Shown here in pieces: positions 24,801 through 37,923 of a DNA stretch of 64,000 bases (its first letter is position 1; every line of letters starts with the position of its first letter). The notes below the pieces were generated by a model. That model did no database searches. It worked only from the letters and a program-made list of their open reading frames with translations, and was not told where the DNA came from. The DNA is from Lycocorax pyrrhopterus obiensis. Taxonomy: Eukaryota; Chordata; Aves; Passeriformes; Paradisaeidae. Position numbers and translations under genes: made by a program. The stretch covers positions 82,148,237 to 82,212,236 of the forward strand of contig JACSVZ010000001.1 of the NCBI GenBank assembly GCA_014706295.1, in the 5' to 3' direction.

Positions 24801-24993
24801 AATAGAATCATAGGATATCCTGGCAGGGAAGGGTCCCACAGAGAGCATTGACAAAGTCCAGCTCCTGACCCTCCCCAGAAGTCACACCGAGTGCCTGAAA
24901 GCATTATCCCTACACTTCTTGATTTCTGTCAGCCTTGGTGCTGTGACCACTTCCCTGGGGAGCCTGTTCCAGTGCCCAGCCACCCTCTGGGTG
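24801..24993 (-). mobile_element. CR1 LINE 3' fragment
   Basis: On plus this is the reverse complement of a CR1 tail: 'aatagaatcataggat' at the 3' tip, 'ggcagggaagggtcccaca', 'aaagtccagctcctg', and 'ccctggggagcctgttccag' followed by 'tgcccagccaccctctgg'. The last two blocks are among the best preserved CR1 words. It is noncoding, 5'-truncated, and diverges beyond the right edge. The different wording near the 3' tip from the other copies here suggests another CR1 subfamily. Confidence 0.88.
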
Positions 24994-25749
24994 TATGTGT
25001 TTTAAGGTGAAGGAAGAAATGGGCTTCTTGCTGTGGACATATGCCCTAAATACAAACATTCTGTTTGTCCTTACCGAGCTAAATTGTGGTGCAGCTATTC
25101 CTTTGTGGCTTAGCCCATTTTAGTGACCTATAGAGTTATCTTTAAATGGACATGAGATAATTCAATCTTCATGCTGCATTAGTTCTCAGCAGAAATGCAA
25201 GAAAATTTCAGTTATAGGATTTAATAGTGTGGTAAGGAGGCAATTAGAGTGCATTGTATGGACTGTTTTATTGTAGTGATTTCACATAATACCATGAAAA
25301 TAACTCCAAATCATCACCCCCAGGATTGTACAGCTTGTCACTGTCATTTTCAATCTTGGATAATGCCACCCTACAATGTGTGAGTGCATATCTGCAGAGA
25401 TAAAAATAATTAAAATGGAAATTCAGAACTTTTGGTGTGGATATACAAAATGTGGCAGAGAAAAAAAAAACAGAAACAAAAAACCCCCCACATTCTGACA
25501 TGGTTCTATTCTGCTCCATTTTCCTGCCTGTGTCATTTGACACATGTGCATGTCTGTAGGTATTCACAGCCATGTCAGAAGCAAGGTTAATGAGCCAGGC
25601 AGAAAAGGTGTAATTCTCACAGCAGAGCTGCAGGACATAAGGAAATTGGCTCTGTTAGCAGCATACTGAGCCTGCCATTCATCCCAGATCCATGTTTCAC
25701 TGTGAACAAATTTGGTGGACCCTCATCTTGCAGAGAGCTATGAACCAAA
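24994..25749. other. Unassigned DNA between two CR1 copies
   Basis: AT-rich, with a 10-A run near 25461. No gene recognised; the largest frame is 101 codons on minus (25268-25573) and mostly follows a T-rich strand. Confidence 0.5.
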
Positions 25750-26686
25750 TCTCTACTAACAATCTGGATGAAGGAAACAAATGCACCCTCAGTCAATTTG
25801 CTGATGACATGAAGTTAGTCTGTAGTGTTGTTCTACTGATGGGCAGGAAGGCTCTGCAGAGGGATCTGGACAGGCTGGATTGATGGGCCAAGGCAAATTG
25901 TGTGAGGTTCAACAAGGCCAAGTTCTGGATCCTGTCCTAGGGTGACAATAACCCCAGTCACCAGTACAGGCTGGGCAAGAATGGCTGGAAAACTGTCTGG
26001 TGAAAAAGAATGTGGGGATGCTGGACAACCGTGGCTGAACATGAACCAGCGTGTGCCCAGGTGGCCAAGAAGGCCAATGGCATCCTGGCCTGTATCAGCA
26101 TTATTGTGGCCAGCCGGACCAGGGCAGTGACTGTCCCCCTGTACTCAGCACTGATGAGGTCACACCTCAAATCCTGTGTTCAGTTTTGGGCCCCTCACTT
26201 CAAGAAGGACATTGAGGGGCTGGAGCGTGTCCAGAGAGGGGCAACGGAGCTGGGGAAGGGTCTGGAGCACAGAGCTGATGAGGAGTGGCTGAGGGAGCTG
26301 GGAGTGTCTAACCTGGAATAAAGGAGGCTCAGGGGGGACCTTCTCACTCTCCAGAGCAACCTGAAAGGAGGTTGTAACAAGGTGGGGGTTGATCTCTTTC
26401 CCAAGTAACAAGTGACAAGACAAGACGAAATGGCCTCAAGTTGTGCCAGGATAGATTTAGATTGGATATTAGAAAGAATTTCTTCACGGGAACCATTGTC
26501 AGAAATTGGAACAGGCTGCTCAGGGAAGCGGTTGAGTAGCCCTTCCTGGAGGGATTTAAAAGACGTGTAGATGTGGCATTTAGGGACATGATTTAGTGGT
26601 GGACCTGGCTGTGCTGGGTTAACAATTGGGCCTGATGACCTCGAAGGTGTTTTTCAGCATAAGTGATTCTGTGATTCTGTGATTCT
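25750..26686 (+). mobile_element. CR1 LINE, 3' about 0.9 kb
   Basis: A 5'-truncated CR1 carrying the end of ORF2 and the complete 3' tail. The coding remnant runs to about 26321. The 3' region follows with 'ggcctcaagttgtgccagg' and 'agaaagaatttcttcac' blocks and closes with three TGATTCTG-type units ending at 26686. It is inserted in AT-rich DNA with no gene near. The tandem 3' units mark the point where reverse transcription started. Confidence 0.93.
25752..26321 (+). pseudogene. CR1 ORF2 C-terminal remnant (reverse transcriptase end), broken
   Basis: Translation in the frame of 25752 gives '[19 protein letters not shown]', which contains the reverse-transcriptase active-site motif F-A-D-D (25797-25808; the two catalytic aspartates at 25803-25808). 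An in-frame TGA at 25881 and further changes up to about 26000 interrupt it. The same frame resumes from about 26058 with '[10 protein letters not shown]', '[20 protein letters not shown]', 'CVQFWAPH' and '[17 protein letters not shown]', the C-terminal part of CR1 ORF2 downstream of the polymerase core. The upstream endonuclease and most of the polymerase are absent, so the copy cannot make an active protein. Confidence 0.9.
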
Positions 26687-29600
26687 AAATTTATTTTATG
26701 CAGAGAGATACTGCCAATAGATTCACAGACTCATCATATGCTTAAAGCTGGGCAGTGTCCACACCTTTTCAGGATTAGTGAGTTAGTTCATTAACTTCTC
26801 AATGCTACAAGCAGGGAACTGTGCCTTAGTGTAGCTTCATACCAGTCTCAGAATAACAGACCCACAATGTTCATTGGAGTTTTTAGCTGCTGCTTGGGAT
26901 ATTGAGGATGAAAATAGACAGGGAAGGACACAGAAGTGGTTCTTAGGAGTGGTGTTAAGTAAATACCATGCTACTGGCATTTACTGCCTCCTCAGTCCGC
27001 AAAGACTGTCCTGGGAAGAGATGGCATCACTTTTTTCCCATTTCTCCATGTTTTCTTGTCCTGCAATGTCTCACCTGTGTGGGGAAGGAAAGCAGCTTTT
27101 AGTTAACACTTGCTCTCTTCCCTCTGAGGGATCTGGCAGTGAAGGCAGTCCACACGGGAGACTAATGAGACTTCTCATGGACCATTACTCCCAGAGCGGG
27201 CATGTGGAAGTACTCACAGCTGAGCCTGTAATTAATAAAGTAGAAGGCTGATGCTGACTGGCAGGATATAAGGAATCATTTCTGGGAAAGGAGCAGAAGG
27301 CCTGTGGTTGGATCCAACACAGTGATGGAGCAACGCTGCTGCTGCTGCTCACTAATGGGTAACGATTGCAGCTGGAGGAGCTGCTGGGAACAGTGCTCCT
27401 CAGCTGCTGTTGGACATCTGCTCAGCTGGGTGGCCTCAAACCTTTTCCTCAAGGCTCTCACAACTGCCAGGAAGTGAAAACACATTTCGGGGTTAAAAAT
27501 CTTCTAAAATATCTGAAAAAAGTAGTAATAAGAAAAAAAATAGCCGATATTGTACAATCAGTAGTGAGCAAGTGTCTCCTGAAAACTGTGAGGCGAGACA
27601 CATATGCATTTGTTCCTGTTGCTCTGCTTACCAAGGACACTGGAAAGGTGAGAATGATCTGACAGCTGTTACTAATAAAAAAGACACGGAAAGGAAACAA
27701 GAAAAAGTAAATGATAGGCACAAGTGATCAATACTCACTGCTGAGTGTGTTGGTGAACAGTGGGTCTCAGCTTGTTCTCAGCTGTACAGCCTCTGTACTG
27801 CCCAGATTGCTGTCTTGTAAAGACATGACCTGGAACAAACTGCAAAACACCAGCCCTGAAATCACCTGAGAGGACGAGTGTGCTGTTTCCTGATACAGTT
27901 GTCAGCTTTTGTTTGGACCTCGTGTTGTTTGATACAAGACTTGTTGGTAAGAAAGAAGTGGCAGTGACTTTTCCAAACTCAGCATCAGAATGTAATTCCC
28001 TGAACTTCAATTCCACCAAATCAAGAATAACCAACAAGGATAAATCATGGATCTGAGCAAGCTCAGGTTCCATGGTGATCATCTCACATTGAACAGAGTG
28101 CCCCAGCACTGGGGCTGTGGGTTGTCCCTTCCAGATATGGAAACCACCGATAAGGAAAGGGTCTGATTTCTTCAGATTCACTGGAACAGCAGCATTGTGG
28201 GAAGACCAACTCCCACTCTACTCCAATGATAGGAATGGTTTTGCATTAAACAAAAACCTTGAAGGCTTGTGTGACAAAATCAAACTCTTTATGACTGATT
28301 TCTTCTACCTTGTTATTTACTGGCTGTACATAGCAATGAAGGTCACATTATGCAAAGGCATATCTGCAAGTGTATGAACTCCGGGAGGACAGCTGAGCTT
28401 CATTTCGCTGGAAATTAGCTCAGTGACTCACAGAACTGCTGAAAGAAGTGCAAGTCTGTAACCATCACAGAGCCTTCTCTACTCTTTTAATTAAACCTCT
28501 GCTGCCTACAAGAAAAAGAATTTGCAGGTAAACCTAAAAATTAGTTTCTGAGAAATGAAACTGTATTTCTTCTCATTCTTATGCCATGAATTAAAGATTT
28601 TGTGTTTGGGTTGTTCAGCGCTTGAGCAGGAGCATGTATCCAAAAGTGTGTGTACATTGCCACCGAGACCCTCACAAGGACAGAAGGAGATTAACAGTGG
28701 GGTTGACAAAAAAGTGTGTATGGTTCTGAATACAACAGGAAATCAAATGATGTTTTTACTTTTTTTTTGAGAGTAAAACTTCAATTTAAGGAGAATAACA
28801 CTCTCAGTTTCCCTTCACCTCTGCATGTAATTTATGGAAAGAACTAGACCTGCAGTGGAGGGTAGGGATAAAAGGAAAACCCCAACTTTGCTACAGATGA
28901 GAAGATTATTAAAAACATATAACTCCCATCTTAATTACAAATGACTAATCTGCATGTTGTTTAATTCTGCTAGTGACTTGCTTTAAGCGGTACCTGCACA
29001 ACGGCTGAATTGTCTTTGGAAGGTCTTTCTGTGTTTGCATAAAATCTCAACTGTGACATAAATTATTACAGTCAGAAATTTTAGTTTCTATTAACATCTC
29101 TTAGAGGCTTCTTTTTGATTAAAACCCATTATATTGCCCAAGAAACATTCAGCTGCACCTAAGAAACTGCAGTAAATGAGTTTTAGGTTAACCAGAGTCC
29201 ACTTCCTGAGAGTGCAGAGAAACTGAAAGAATCTTTATAGGGCAGGGAAAGTAATTCTTGGCTTTTAGGACTATCTGCGTGAATCAACACTGCTCAGCAG
29301 AGTGACATCAGACTTGGATCAGAGCAGGGTAGAAATTGCTTCACAGGAGAGTTGTCAGCTAAAAAAAAACTGAAAAAAGACTAATAAAATGTCAACACAG
29401 AAGATCCTTGTAGAGTGCAATTGATCAAACATGGTGGCTACTGTGCTGTCATCTCCTAATTATCAGTTAATTTGTTTTTGTTGTTACTAGGTGCAGATCA
29501 GCTGTATGAAGTGTGGCCCCTCTCACGATGACAGCTGGGTTTTCCATTTCCTCGCAACGCAACAGATTTGAGTAACTTGGTATTACTAAGTGCTTTCCAC

Positions 29601-30457
29601 CCCTCCACACTCATGAAAAATATTTTATTAGATTGTAGATGAAGTTGTCTTGTTCTCTGAGGTTATTTTCTACAGCAGTTTCATTTCTTCTGTCTTTTTC
29701 TCTTATTTTGTTTTTATTGGATGCTAAGGGCAAAAATGTAAAACAGCATCAGTAAAAGGAACTAAAAAAACCCAAAAAGCTTTAATGTACTTGGAGAGAG
29801 GAATTAAATTGTGCTTCCAGCTCTTCAGTCTAATAGCTTATACAATATGAAATGGAACACGGTAAGCTCTTTTACTATTTCAGCTTCCAGAAGTGTAGTT
29901 ATAGGTAAAGAGGTTTCATGCTTCACATTATAAGTACTCATTTACACAGCTTTACAAAACGTCACAAAAATTCACTCTTGATTGAAACTTACTCAATGAG
30001 GTCATAACCTAAGAACAGTTTCAGAGAATTTTTGGGTGAAATTGGCTTGATGGAGAGTCAGGTAGCTCATTTAAGCACACTGAGTTACCTGGGAATCTAA
30101 TACCAAGAATTTTATTGATGTTCGAAATACTGAGGTGTAGAAAGATAACCTGCTGTGGCTGATGGAATCAGCACAATCACAGGGCTCATCTGAGCCAATT
30201 AAAGCATCAGTAATGCATTGTCAATAGCTCACATCAAATGCACCAGTAGTTTTTAGGACACTGAGCTAAGAAATGCCTGAAGTATATATAGAAGGAGGGA
30301 GGCATGACAAACAAACAGCTGGAAATGAGCAGTGAGTGAGTGTGACTGCTTGTTTCAACCAGCTCTTTTTTCCAAGACATCTTTGTCTTTCAGGCTGGAG
30401 CCTGTCTACACACCTTTTTCCTGACACCACTATTTTTTCCTAGAGTATTTTCTTTCC

Positions 30458-30475
30458 TTTTTTTTTTTTTTTTTT
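30458..30475. repeat. Poly-T tract (18 T)
   Basis: An uninterrupted run of 18 T, preceded by more pyrimidines and followed by AG. It could also be read as the A-tail of a very decayed minus-strand retrocopy, but no body of such an element is recognisable to its right. Confidence 0.8.
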
Positions 30476-30580
30476 AGTTAACAGGAGGAGTAACATCATG
30501 GGCAAAACTCATCTAAGGATCTTCACCTGCTTCCACTTCAAGCAAATTGCGCTGCAAAACAGAATCATGGTACTATATAA

Positions 30581-30630
30581 ACATACACACACACATATAT
30601 ATATATGTACACGCACACAAATATATGTAC
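30581..30630. repeat. Compound CA/TA microsatellite
   Basis: A CA run passes into a TA run, then a second imperfect CA and TA block. Likely to vary in length between individuals. Confidence 0.85.
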
Positions 30631-33451
30631 TTACAAAATGGGAATTTTCGGTCTCATGAAAATCTTTTCAGAATGGTGGATTTCACCCTCAAAACCAGAA
30701 TTGCTGGAGCTCCACCTCTCCCACCCATCCCCTTTGTCAAAATCCCTAAAATAGTGATGTGAGACACAAGTGACCCACAACCTCTCTCTGCTCTCATTCA
30801 GGGACATTTTAGCCTTGTACCTTGGTAAGGCATGCCTCTATCTAACTGTTGGGTTCTGGCATCAGTTCTTTGTCTCAGGAAATACTTATTTGATTGTACA
30901 TCGTGGAGCAGGTAAAGAGAAGAGACTGAGGATATATATCACGATTAAGTGTTTAAGGAACTAAATTAGGGCACAGCAGGATCAAGTTAAATCATGATGA
31001 AGTAGAAGCTCCTAAGGAACTACTGCAGTTTCTGTGCTTCCCTGCTTTTGCACTCTGGGTTTGCAGGCATGCAGTAGGTCTCTTCCCTGTAGCTTGATGA
31101 TTTATAGGCTAAGCCCAGTATGACCTTAAGAACTAAAGCATATTTTCTTTTTTCAGTGATTTTCCATAAGTCACTAGTATAGCATGTACAGATGCCAGTG
31201 ACCATTGGTTATACCTGCCTGGTTCTGTGGTCAAAGCAGATCAGAGATGTCTTTCAAAAATATCTGACTTAGGAATCTGAGTTCCATTTTCAAAAAGGCT
31301 TTAGCACACAGTAGCTGAAAGAGGGGATTTTTTAGGGCTTCAGTGACAAATACCTACAACCCCTTGCTTTTCTTTGGGATTTGACGTCCATATGTACCAC
31401 TTAGTCATCTGTCTTTACCGTGGTGCAATGTCTGATTATGTTTCAACTGAGTTCTGACAATTACCACTAACAGCTGCATGGCACCTGCAAGGTGAACTGG
31501 ACTTCAGCTGATTCCCACTCTTTGCAGTTGCTGTGGAAAGAGGTTGCATGCAGACAGACCCCACTGTTTGGATGACTTACAGCAACTCAAAGTACAATGC
31601 TATTAACACAGACAAAATAATCTGTGAGAATAAACCTGAGAAAAAGATGCAAAATTAAGGTCTTCATTTGCTAGTCCAATTTCACATATCCTGAGGAAGA
31701 ATTAAGTCCACTCTGCTGGCTTTGCTTCAGGATTTCTTTGCCCATATCAGCTTTTTTATTTTTCCTTTTGTAGTTTAGTTGATAAAATTACAAGTGAAAA
31801 TATCACCATGGGGGTTGTGGAAAAGAAAAAGAATACTCAGTGACTGATGTCTTCTTGCGTTCAGTGGTTTCAGTGAAGCCCTCCACATCTTATTTATTTT
31901 TCCAGGCAAGGTCATTTTCTCTAAATTATAGACACAAATAGCAACTTTAAAATTCCTCCTTTCCAATAATACCCACTCACTTCTCACATGAAAATGAAGT
32001 ACACCAGCCTGTAAAGAGCATAGACTGTAAAAATAATTGCATTCATTCTCATTAAAATGGCCAGTCATTTGCTGCAAAAGTACAATTTGTGGTGGCAGAA
32101 GAAAGCAATTTTTTAAATAAGATATTCATCCAACTATTCATAATATGATTTAATCAGTAGATTGTATGCAGACTTTAAATATAAAATGTCCAAAATCATC
32201 ATAGTGAATTATTAACACTTGATATCTTTAGGAAGGGAGAATTACACTCCTTATTTGCAATGCTGGGAGAAAAGGAAAAAGGAAAAGACGAATTATACCA
32301 ACCAATGTGCCACATTTTTCATTCTCTAAAAAGTTTTTCATCTTCCTGCTGAACTTGGAGGATGATGTCCTAAAAAGCATAATATTTAATTCTAACAAGT
32401 TCCTCTGCAAGCTAGGACCTTAAAACTTATCAGCTTTTAATAAAGCATCATATTTTGGTGCTTTTGAAGGTGTCACTTGAGCATAGTTCTTGTTCTAATC
32501 TACAGCACATATGCTTTCCAGAAGCTTGGCCAAGGCCTACCAAATTTCATACATATTGCATTAAAGCATATTTTCTGCCCTGTGGTTCCCTCATTTGTTC
32601 TTATAGCCCTTAGTCTGCAAAAACACATGCTTTCCTTCTCTGTATTGGACACATTTGCTAGAGGCTACTCATTCAATCCCATTGGCTTACAAGATGAAAA
32701 ATTGATGTATGATGTATTTACCCCTTTTCAAAATCTGGCACTTTTTATGTGTGTGCGGGAAGATTACCTGAAGCATATTTGGCAGTTTTGCAGAGTTCTA
32801 ATACATGCTACCTGTATATGTAAGCAATTTTCTAACAACATATGGTGGGCAGAAGGAAACCTTTGGAAGTACTTTGTTTTTCACTCTAGATGATTTTAAT
32901 AGCCTGTAGAGATCCACAGATTTTTTAGGAAAATATGTAGCAGACAATATATAACCTTATTAAACAAAAAGCAGTGCCAAACAGCCATAACATATTGTTG
33001 CTATATTTTTGTATGGTGTCTGGCATTTCCAGTCTGTAATTCTCAGGATTAGAAGTTTATAATATGTCTTGTTCACTGAGATTCTTAGTTCATTGGGAAA
33101 AAAAATTGCAAGTTTAATTCTGTGCTTGTTTAAAAATAGCACAAATAAATAGAAGCTATTATAATATGTGACAAGAAGATACATCAATTGCATTTACTAA
33201 TCTTTTATGCCTCAAAGCATGTCTCTTACACAAAGAAATCCTTTCATTCCTGTGCATGTGATTCTCCAGGGCATGACACCCATTTTAACCTAAGGTAATC
33301 TTATCTCTTTTAATGGCACTATACTTCAACAACACTGGTGTGGTGAGGTAGAGAATTAGTGCTGTTTCTATAGGGTAGCTTACAACCCTTCCTGCAAAAC
33401 AGGCAAAGGAGTCCTCTGACTAAACCCTGTTTGTATTGCTGTGTTCTGCAG

Positions 33452-33940
33452 TCAGAGTCAGGTGCAGGAAATCAAGTCCCTGCTCCGCTCCTACTCTGAG
33501 ATGGCATCTCTGGCCTCTCATTTGCACTCTTTGGCCCCTCCTGAGCACAGAGGTCACACAAACACTTAGCTCTGGACTCCGTGGTGGCTGGTGGCAGCTG
33601 CTCGGGGCACAGACATCGCGTGACTGCCGGCACCTGAACACTGCTTCATGCTCTGCATGTCCTTGACAAACACCCTCCGAGGCAAAGGAGTGTCACCGAA
33701 CCTCCTCGGTTCCCATGGCCATTTCTGGCAGTAGTGAGCAAAGAAATAATGAGCACAGTGTACAATGCACAGTCCTCCTGCCTTCAGCAGCCTGTGCCGC
33801 TCTCCACAGTCTCATTTATTGGCGCCAACAAAATGCTTTTATTAAATAATAAGGGAATAGCAGTGTTTTTTCCATTACTTTTGCCATTACTTAGAAGAGG
33901 ATTATTTGTGGGAGAGAATAAAATAGATTCAAAGCAAAGG
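33452..33940 (+). other. Candidate 3'-terminal exon with short coding end
   Basis: An acceptor (GTATTGCTGTGTTCTGCAG) ends at 33451. From 33453 a frame reads QSQVQEIKSLLRSYSEMASL and ends at TAG 33567-33569, 38 codons in all. Hydrophobic residues recur every 3 to 4 positions (V, I, L, Y, M, L, L, L), as in an amphipathic or coiled-coil helix. A polyadenylation signal AATAAA lies at 33917-33922 with a G/T-rich stretch at about 33955-33966. GC is about 57-60% across 33481-33720, well above the flanks, with several CpGs. I do not recognise the protein, and the frame is short enough to be chance. A longer frame in another phase (33436-33666) overlaps it. Confidence 0.22.
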
Positions 33941-35974
33941 ATACGCAGTGCAGCGTATTTTTGTGGCAGACCATAGGTTTCCTGAATTAAAAAACATCGC
34001 TGAAGGACACCAGAAATGCAGTGATGTCACTGAATATAGTAGTACCTTCCTTCTATGGAAATTCTCCAGAATCAATATTGTATGTAATTCTGCTAAATCA
34101 GATATACAAGCAACATCCTAATCTCCTAAGTACAGATTATAATTAAGTTTCTTCTGAGCTTTCATGAATTCACAATCAAAAGACAGCATTAATTTATATG
34201 ACATAGAAAAATGGCAAAGACCCCATATAGACAAAATGACAAGACACCCAGAGAGCAGCCTAGACAATTGCTCAGTTTCTTAGTGCTGGGAACTTAGAAT
34301 TTGATTTGAATTAGTAAAATATTCAAAATGGTTCTGCATGTTATCACAGAGTGGAGCTGTGTGAAATTATTTATGCTGGCACATCTGGTAGTTCCTAACA
34401 GCTACAAAAATACAGCTCTTTGGGTTAGATTTACTTACATTTTGTATCAGCCTGGAAGCCAAGAATAGCACTATTAACTTAAGTGGTGGTGATTTTACTC
34501 ATATGAAATGAATGATTTAAGAAGTTAAAACAATTTGGGATTTTTTTGTTTTAAAAAGCACTGGGTACATCTCATAATTTAGGTAGACTTTTTTTTACTA
34601 TTATTTATGAAAGATTTTTCTTATACTGTGCTTCAAAAAAATCCCTCAGGTTTGTTCAGGCAATTGGTTACGTTTGTGAAAGCTGCTTATCCTCACGAAA
34701 GAACAAAAAGACTGATGATGAGATCTTAAATTTCTAACTTGCATCCTAAATTTCATTCTCGTTTTTGTTAGGAGAAGTTTGAATCTGGCATTCAAATTTA
34801 TGTCTAAGTAACACTGAAGACTACAGTTTGCATGGTTTGGGTGCTAGCAAACCCACTTTTTAAAGTGAACAGAGTTTCTGTTTTCCCTAGGTGCAGAAAG
34901 GTACCGTTAAACTATTTAAGATTTTAGGACAACCTCTATAACCTTCAGCCTGTGTTTGCTTGCATCTCTGTCATACCTATGTATTTGGACACAGGTTTTC
35001 TCCTGAAGACTATGTGACTCTTCCTCCTCCTGCTGTTCATTCTCCAGAAACATTTTCAGAGAAAGATCTTATCATCTTTTGAGGTTTTATTTTATGGGTT
35101 TGATCAAACAAAACTCTTTCATTCTTCTACTTCTTGACCACTTCAGAAGGCGTCTTCTACTTCTTTTTCAGTTTGAATTAATTTGATCTGAACATCAGAG
35201 ACTGGGATGGCACTGGAGGAGGTCTTCCATTTCTTGAGGTTTTTTAAGAATAAACTCTTTTCTCTACATGAAAAGACCCTTGGGGTTCTATTGTCATCCT
35301 ACAAACCATTTGTTATAAAATCATTTAACACAACCACTTTCTCCTTTTCCTCATCTATTTCCAGCTGATATTCACCCCATTGATAGTAAAGTACAGAAGT
35401 TTCCTCCTTATGTTGTTTGTGTTCCTACTTTTTCTTGTCTTGGAGCTTCCCTGCATCTTTTGATGCAACATTCTGACATCCCTATGTATTAATAATACAC
35501 TATGAAACTGAGTCATGAGCAAACTTCATTAGCAGCCAACTTTCCTTTTAGTTGAATGTCTATTTCTTTTAATATGCCTTGCAAAGATGAGCATATCCCT
35601 GATTTGGACAATTTTCTCTTCACTTCTATTCTTCTTGATATCTCGGATGTAACCTTTTTTTATGACAACTCCTTTATTTTTCTATCTTGTTTATGTACCT
35701 TCTTTACTTGCTAGCATCTTTTTTGGTTGAATAGTCGTCCATTTAGGAGTGAAGTCCCTTCCAACAAGATTTCCCCTTGTTAGCAGATTTCTCCTGCTAG
35801 GGACAGGTCCTTGACAGTAAAGTCCTTTGGCCATGAAAAACATTCAGAAGTCATTGCCTTCTAGAAACCTAGTTTTCTTTCTGTTCAATTATAAGCTGGT
35901 TTCAAAAGCAGGGTCCTCCACTGCAGTTGTTATTTTTTCATTTCTTCAGGTAACTGAAAACAACCATGATTCTG

Positions 35975-35990
35975 AAAAAAAAAAAAAAAA
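35975..35990. repeat. Poly-A tract (16 A)
   Basis: Sixteen consecutive A followed by GAAAAAAGAG. Confidence 0.85.
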
Positions 35991-36152
35991 GAAAAAAGAG
36001 ACTATAATAGTATCCTCATTTCCTTTCAAAACTCCGTCTAAAGAAATAGTATTCTGTGCATTTCTCTTGTGGTTTACTGGAAAACACTGTTGTCTGCCAT
36101 CTCCAGAAATGGTAGAACAGTCATTGCCATAATGTCTGAGCTCCTGGCAGAC

Positions 36153-36169
36153 AAAAAAAAAAAAAAAAA
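36153..36169. repeat. Poly-A tract (17 A)
   Basis: Seventeen consecutive A, about 165 bp after the end of a similar tract at 35975. No transposon body recognised between them. Confidence 0.85.
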
Positions 36170-37923
36170 GGCTTCCTAATGATGTTTTTTTGTAGTGTTT
36201 GCTTTCCAAATAACATGAAGGAGATCTCTGACCTTGTCCAAATCCAAGCCTGTAGGAACTTCAAGTTCTTCCCTTTTGTTTCACAGCAGCAATAGATCAC
36301 TAAAAATCACTATAATAATCACTAAATATTTCACTAAAAATTTCTGTTGAAAAGGGGAATAATCCTTTTTCCTAATCACTTCAGGAACCTGGCTACAGTC
36401 TTGACTTATATTAATGTTTGCTTCCTTTCAGGCACCTAGGCTCATAGTCCTCCTTCATCCATTACAGTAGCAGCTACACTTGTCTATTTTCCCTAGGATC
36501 AAGTGTGGAAACACCTCATCTGCCAATTTTCTTTTTTTACTCCTACTCTAAAGCTTTTTTGATGGGTCTCAATGGCCTTACCCAGACATTTCTCTACTGT
36601 AATATGCAGCTGAAGCGTGTTCTTTCTATTAATACCTCTATAAAGTTGAATATCCCTGAACTGTCATCATTTGATCAACTAATTAGTCATCTTTCCGTCT
36701 TCATTATCTTATCCTTTCACTTTGTCAATGACCTGAAAAAAATTATGTTGATGATCAACTCTTCCTCAGCACTGCCATCATTTTCTGTGGACTGGCACAG
36801 TGATCCTTGAGATAGGATGCTTCTCAATATGAGAGATTTATGAGAAATTGAAGAAATTGAACTGCCAAAAGATCTGGAGTGTATATGGGAAATTTCAGAC
36901 AAAAATATTGAGAATGGTTGCAGATCAGGATAGTAAAATACCCAAAGTGAAATTTAGAGTGTATTATGGATATGATACACAGGTTGCAAAAGGTTGGCTA
37001 GAAAATATTGCCAGAATAAGCAAGACCTTTTCTGAAATGTTCTAAATGTGGTCTGAAAAAAACCCTGTTATGCTGTCCTGCTTTCCAGTTGGAAATAAAG
37101 GTCTGCAAAGGTAGCAATATAAAAGACAAGAAAGGATTTGAAGCTCTTCTTACTTCTAACAAAATGTTCATGTTTGTAAGACAACCACTGCATTTTACAA
37201 TTAAGAAATACAATCAGGCAAACTTGGTTTTCCCATATACAGCAAACATTTTCTTCATTTTCAATAGTAATCAACAAAGTCTGAAAAATCAAAATCGAAA
37301 TCTCCATTTGTGCAATAACAAAAGTCTGCTGTCATTTAGAGATACACAGAATGATAATATATATTTTTAAAAAATTCAGTATAAGATAAATTTTTATTAT
37401 GTCTTTGATGGTATATAAAATATCACATCATTACATGATCAATTTTGTTAGCATTGTGCTATAAAATTCAATAAACTGCTTCTGAGATTGATTAATAGCC
37501 AAAACAAAGATGAAATATTGAATTAGTCTCAAAATCCTTTGTTTATACAGAAACAACAGACTAGTCCTTCCATGTGCTATAAACTAAGAGGTAATGAAAG
37601 AAACAAAGGAAGCTGGGCTGGATTCTACTTTCAGTTCTACAGAGTAGGATGTGAAGACCTCTATTCTCTACACAGAGTCAATGGAAAGAGAGGCTCTTTG
37701 AAAAGGTAATTTTTCCACCCTTTCATAAACACCTGTTGTTTAGACAAATCATCTACTGGAGATGCCCATCCCCCTCATCGATTTGAGGACGTAGCTAAGT
37801 CAAATGAGGCACACACTTCTGGATGGAGAGGTAGGATGCTGAAGTGCTCCCTTCACTTCAAGCCTGTGGGTGAACTCCTACTCCACTGAGACCAGGAGAC
37901 TTCCGTGGTGAGTGACTATCACC

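Larger units (their letters stand above)
26687..33451. other. Unassigned DNA between CR1 copies
   Basis: No recognised gene. A GCT-repeat-like stretch with leucine- and alanine-rich frames lies near 27330-27420. A 148-codon minus frame (27735-28181) and a 138-codon plus frame (32477-32893) are the longest; neither shows a family motif. A T18 tract and a CA/TA microsatellite lie at 30458-30475 and 30581-30630. Confidence 0.45.
33941..37923. other. AT-rich unassigned DNA with homopolymer tracts
   Basis: No recognised gene or transposon. The part 34,950-36,500 is rich in TTCT/CTTT words on the plus strand and carries two long A runs. Frames reach 101 codons and mostly follow these T-rich tracts. 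Confidence 0.5.

Noticed and set aside
27735..28181. 148-codon minus-strand open frame
   Set aside because: Reads smoothly but shows no motif of any family I know; overlaps no splice-site pair; in the chance length range.
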